A program made the translations under genes and the position numbers. A stretch of DNA of 64,000 bases from an uncultured Candidatus Melainabacteria bacterium (lineage in GTDB: Bacteria; Cyanobacteriota; Vampirovibrionia; Gastranaerophilales; Gastranaerophilaceae). The notes under the pieces were generated by a model. That model was given only the letters and a program-made list of their open reading frames with translations. It was not told where the DNA came from and ran no database searches. Location of the stretch: NCBI GenBank assembly GCA_934693235.1, contig CAKUUY010000003.1, positions 62,001-126,000 of the forward strand, in the 5' to 3' direction. Shown piece after piece: positions 61,105-64,000 of this stretch; the first letter of the stretch is position 1; every line of letters starts with the position of its first letter.

Positions 61105-61517
61105 TTGTTGTCTCCCATAATAATTTTACAAATCGCTCCTACTAAACCTCCAATAGTACCTAATACAATTGCGGTTTGTATTCTTGCTTTAGGTAAAAGG
61201 TTTTTGATGTTTCTGTAGGCTTTTGAATATTTTGGCGAACCTAATAAATCTGCCAGTTTTGCTTCCATTGTGTTGCTTTTGCAAGCTTCATGCAGAATCT
61301 CACGTCCATCTTGTAGTACTTTATGAGCAGCATGTTGATCTGACGAAGCATTACTCATAAGATTTTTTGAAAGAGTTTTTTCAAACACATCAGGTTTTTG
61401 TGTCAAAAGTTGTTCCAAATTGTACTTTCGAGGAGCAATAGTGTACCCTATTCCAGCTCCAACAATTCCAGTCATAATGCCAACTTCAGCAGGTGAAACA
61501 GTATTATACTGAGTCAT
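61101..61517 (-). CDS. Small protein with two Gly-rich hydrophobic segments
   Basis: A 138-residue protein, family not recognised: a glycine-zipper at the N-terminus (VGIMTGIVGAGIGYTIAP), a polar middle, and a second hydrophobic stretch (TAIVLGTIGGLVGAICKII). No signal peptide. AGGAGGT is the ribosome site. It converges with dacB, overlapping by four bases. Confidence 0.65.
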   Translation of the reverse strand: MTQYNTVSPAEVGIMTGIVGAGIGYTIAPRKYNLEQLLTQKPDVFEKTLSKNLMSNASSDQHAAHKVLQDGREILHEACKSNTMEAKLADLLGSPKYSKAYRNIKNLLPKARIQTAIVLGTIGGLVGAICKIIMGDNN

Positions 61518-61672
61518 AGTAACCTCCTAAAAATATAATAAACACTCGTATCATTATTTAAACTCATAATAGAACTTTTTGTGGATATTATGCAAGAGAA
61601 TTTACATATCGTAACAATTCGTAAAAAGTGGTGAGTTATGCTACTATTATAAAAATAAGTGAAAGGAGAAAT

Positions 61673-62545
61673 ATGGAGCCTTTTGTTACAATAATTACAC
61701 CGACGTACAATTTATTAGAAAATAATTTAGCGGATGATTTTAATCTTTTAATATCGTTATTGGATATACAAACTTATCCGAATATTGAACATATGGTAAT
61801 TGATAATGCTTCAAATGACGGTACAGTTGAAATGTTAAAGGATTATAAAAATAAGGGATTTTTTAAGTTTTTTTCCGAAAAAGATACAGGAAAATTTAAT
61901 GCATACAATAAAGGTGTAATGCGTGCAAAGGGAAAGTATGTAACTTTTTTGAGCTGTGATGACTTTATTCATGACATTACGGCAATTTATGATATTGTAA
62001 ATCTTATGGAAGACAACGAAATTGATTTTACATTTGCACCTGCATATTGTAGACACCCTGAAGGATTTGTTTTCTTGTTTAATCCATCTATGCACAATGC
62101 TTTTCAGGTAATGCCTTGTGCAAGACAGGCAATGTTTTTTAGAAAATCCATGATTGAAAAAGAAAACTATTTTGATGAAAAATTTAAAACAATGTCTGAT
62201 TTTGATTTTATTATGCGAATAATAATGAAGGGTTATAAACCGGGGTATTTTGATACAAATTACGTAACTTACAAATTAGGCACAAAGGTATTGGCAGATC
62301 CTGTTAAGTCAGAAAATGAAAGTAAGGCTATTTATTATAAAAACTTTAGAAATTTGTACTCCTTGAATGAAGATATGCTTGACAAAATGGTGAAGTATTC
62401 AGAATTTCCAAAACCTCTTTTGGATAAATTAGTGAGATATTTCCCGGAAGCTGATAGAGATTTGTTTTATGAAAAGTGTGAACAAATGCACGGTATAAGA
62501 GTTAAAGCTATTGATCAGCAAAAAAGAGCTCAAGAAAATATGTAA
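61673..62545 (+). CDS. Glycosyltransferase, family 2
   Basis: A 290-residue GT-A transferase using a nucleotide sugar: FVTIITPTYN at the start, HMVIDNASNDGTVEML, GKYVTFLSCDDF with the metal Asp pair. AAAGGAGAA supports ATG 61673. It lacks a membrane segment. With the Gfo/Idh oxidoreductase behind it, a role in making a surface glycan is likely. Confidence 0.9.
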   Translation: MEPFVTIITPTYNLLENNLADDFNLLISLLDIQTYPNIEHMVIDNASNDGTVEMLKDYKNKGFFKFFSEKDTGKFNAYNKGVMRAKGKYVTFLSCDDFIHDITAIYDIVNLMEDNEIDFTFAPAYCRHPEGFVFLFNPSMHNAFQVMPCARQAMFFRKSMIEKENYFDEKFKTMSDFDFIMRIIMKGYKPGYFDTNYVTYKLGTKVLADPVKSENESKAIYYKNFRNLYSLNEDMLDKMVKYSEFPKPLLDKLVRYFPEADRDLFYEKCEQMHGIRVKAIDQQKRAQENM

Positions 62546-62551
62546 ATGTAT

Positions 62552-62579
62552 TTGCAAAAAAATCTTTGAGTAGTATGAT
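62552..62579 (+). promoter_or_regulatory. Putative promoter of the oxidoreductase gene
   Basis: TTGCAA, a 16-base spacer and TATGAT, 60 bases before the start codon. Moderate match. Confidence 0.4.
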
Positions 62580-62638
62580 ATAGTAGGTAGGATAAGAGGG
62601 AAACCTCTGGATGTAATTAAAAAGATTAGGAAAATAAA

Positions 62639-63637
62639 ATGAGAGAACAAAAAGTTGCCGTAATTGGTTGCGGTGTATGGGGAAGAAATATTGTCCGAAA
62701 TTTTTACAATTTGAATGTTTTGGATACGGTTTGTGATATTGATGATGAGAATTTGAAAAAAGTAACAGAACAATACCCAGGGGTAAAGGTTACTAAGGAT
62801 TTTCATGACATAATTAATAACGAAAAAATTACCGGTGTTTGTGTTGTAACACCGAGTCACACTCACTACAAGATGGTAAAAGCTATGCTTGAGGCGGGTA
62901 AGAATGTTTATGTAGAGAAACCTATTTCTACTGTTGCTGCGGAAGCTAGAGATTTGTCTCAATTGGCTCATGAAAAAGGTTTAGTTTTAATGGTTGGACA
63001 TTTATTATTGTACCATCCAGCGGTAAACAGATTAAAAATGCTTATTGAAGAGGGAGCATTAGGTAAAATTATTTATGCACAAAGTGATAGGTTAAACGTA
63101 AACTATTTCAAAAATGACAGAAGTGTAATGTGGGATTTAGCTCCGCATGACGTTTCAATGATTTCTTATGTAATAGGTAAAGCCCCAGTGCATGTAGTTT
63201 CCGCTATGGGTTGTTCTTCTGACCAAAATGAGATTATGGATATTACTCATGTTGGAATTCAATTTGAAGATGGTATATTAGGTCACATTTCTGAAAGTTG
63301 GATTACGCCGAGAAAGCATGTCCAACTTCTAGTCAGAGGAACTAAAGCAACTGCTATTTTAGATGATACTGTTTCAGAAAATAAACTTGTAATTTATGAC
63401 AACTTTGTGAAAGATAATACTCAAAATATTAAACTTGATTATCTTGAAATTGAACCACTTAAACTTGAATGCCAACACTTTGTCAGCTGTTGTGCTTCCG
63501 GTAAAAAAGCCCGTTCAGACGGAGATAACGGATTTATGGTAACTCAGATTTTAGAAGAAGCTGAAAAAATTATGTTGGGTGATAAAGTAAAAAAACTTGA
63601 TGAAGTAAATTATGCTCTATCAAGAACTAAAAAATAA
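62639..63637 (+). CDS. Gfo/Idh/MocA-family oxidoreductase
   Basis: A 332-residue NAD(P)-dependent sugar oxidoreductase. VIGCGVWGRNIVRNF is the Rossmann site, VEKPIS the family EKP motif, and MWDLAPHDVSMISYVIG the C-terminal substrate face with its His. The best match in type is to UDP-GlcNAc-derived 3-dehydrogenases of WlbA/WbpB kind, used for diacetylated sugars; this is inference. Confidence 0.88.
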   Translation: MREQKVAVIGCGVWGRNIVRNFYNLNVLDTVCDIDDENLKKVTEQYPGVKVTKDFHDIINNEKITGVCVVTPSHTHYKMVKAMLEAGKNVYVEKPISTVAAEARDLSQLAHEKGLVLMVGHLLLYHPAVNRLKMLIEEGALGKIIYAQSDRLNVNYFKNDRSVMWDLAPHDVSMISYVIGKAPVHVVSAMGCSSDQNEIMDITHVGIQFEDGILGHISESWITPRKHVQLLVRGTKATAILDDTVSENKLVIYDNFVKDNTQNIKLDYLEIEPLKLECQHFVSCCASGKKARSDGDNGFMVTQILEEAEKIMLGDKVKKLDEVNYALSRTKK

Positions 63638-63658
63638 GAATAAAATTGGGAGACATCA

Positions 63659-64000
63659 ATGGATATTAAGAATAATATGGCGAATATCGTTTCAGTTGCA
63701 AGGATTTTTGTGGCTTATGTTGCAATAGCTTGTCTTTATGAAAAAACAACTTGGGCATATATAATTGCCTTTGTTCTCACTATAATTGCTTTTTCAATGG
63801 ATGGCTTAGACGGCTATCTTGCTCGAAAATTTAATCAATCATCTGAGTGGGGTTCTGTTTTAGATATTCTTGGAGATAGAATTGTTGAAGTTTCATATTG
63901 GGTTGTATTTGCTGTAATGGGATGGATAAATATTGTTTTCCCTTTAATTTGTGTTGCAAGAGCTTTTACAACAGACGGAATTAGAAGTGTAGCTTTATCA
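63659..64000 (+). CDS. CDP-alcohol phosphatidyltransferase, 3' end beyond window
   Basis: The first 114 codons of a phospholipid synthase of the PgsA type. The signature DG-x2-DG-x2-AR-x8-G-x3-D-x3-D is present (MDGLDGYLARKFNQSS then GSVLDILGDR), flanked by membrane helices. TTGGGAGA precedes ATG 63659. The window ends within the gene, so PgsA versus another CDP-alcohol transferase cannot be settled. Confidence 0.85.
   Translation, partial: MDIKNNMANIVSVARIFVAYVAIACLYEKTTWAYIIAFVLTIIAFSMDGLDGYLARKFNQSSEWGSVLDILGDRIVEVSYWVVFAVMGWINIVFPLICVARAFTTDGIRSVALS

Noticed and set aside
1..64000. CRISPR arrays, integrases, transposases, prophage genes
   Set aside because: I saw no direct-repeat/spacer arrays and no protein with transposase, integrase or phage structural motifs. 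The MuF/lethal-factor-like protease alone is not evidence of a prophage.

Overview
The window is AT-rich, roughly one third GC, and gene-dense. It looks like the genome of a non-photosynthetic cyanobacterial relative of the Gastranaerophilales / Melainabacteria (Vampirovibrionia) type. This assignment is inference. It rests on a cyanobacterial-type PDZ + radical SAM (DUF512) protein, several prepilin-like proteins with a near-identical GFTLAEVLITLGIIG start, a type I glutamine synthetase, a small flagellar gene set, and many proteins whose only relatives I can suggest are uncharacterised proteins of that group. No ribosomal RNA is present to settle it.

Layout. 0-5 kb: a homocitrate/Re-citrate synthase-type enzyme, a lineage protein beginning MGMAASQARFLGLTARK, and a membrane-anchored zinc metalloprotease whose reading frame is broken by a ten-G run. 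5-13 kb: a six-hairpin glycosidase-like protein on the minus strand, then smc-scpA-scpB overlapping a matrixin-like/TPR membrane protein. 13-19 kb: an unknown protein, an FAD oxidoreductase, YbaK deacylase, a PilC-type inner-membrane protein, a TPR protein and pth. 19-29 kb: a double-HTH regulator, tRNA-Lys(UUU), a prepilin-like gene, glyS, a 5'-nucleotidase-family protein, two membrane proteins, prfB with its programmed +1 frameshift, and a divergent XRE regulator/prepilin pair. 29-40 kb: a PHP phosphoesterase, rph, two exported Lys/Gln-rich coiled-coil proteins, ilvB, a pilin-like protein, a PadR regulator overlapping the radical SAM gene, and glnA. 40-47 kb: a second frame-broken prepilin gene with a ten-C run, a GH38 mannosidase, a Tyr/Asn-rich exported protein, fliJ/fliK-like/hook-rod genes, and a TOPRIM protein. 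47-64 kb: a possible cysteine protease, a second 5'-nucleotidase paralogue, polA, clpX-clpP-tig, an acyltransferase/nitrilase-family/PBP4 operon, a glycosyltransferase, a Gfo/Idh/MocA oxidoreductase and the start of a CDP-alcohol phosphatidyltransferase gene.

Most of the window is housekeeping: chromosome segregation, protein quality control, translation, nitrogen and branched-chain amino acid metabolism, and cell wall. Over it lies a surface/secretion layer of several pilin-like proteins, PilC, exported coiled-coil proteins, flagellar parts, proteases and nucleotidases.

Two patterns stand out. First, there are two ten-nucleotide G/C runs in the 5' ends of surface-type genes. Both put the gene out of frame by the same amount, and a third gene carries a matching but interrupted run, which suggests phase variation with one locked copy. 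Second, at least six otherwise unrelated proteins without classical signal peptides carry a short N-terminal Ser/Asn/Thr-Phe-polar-small motif in a disordered leader. This could be an undescribed targeting signal.
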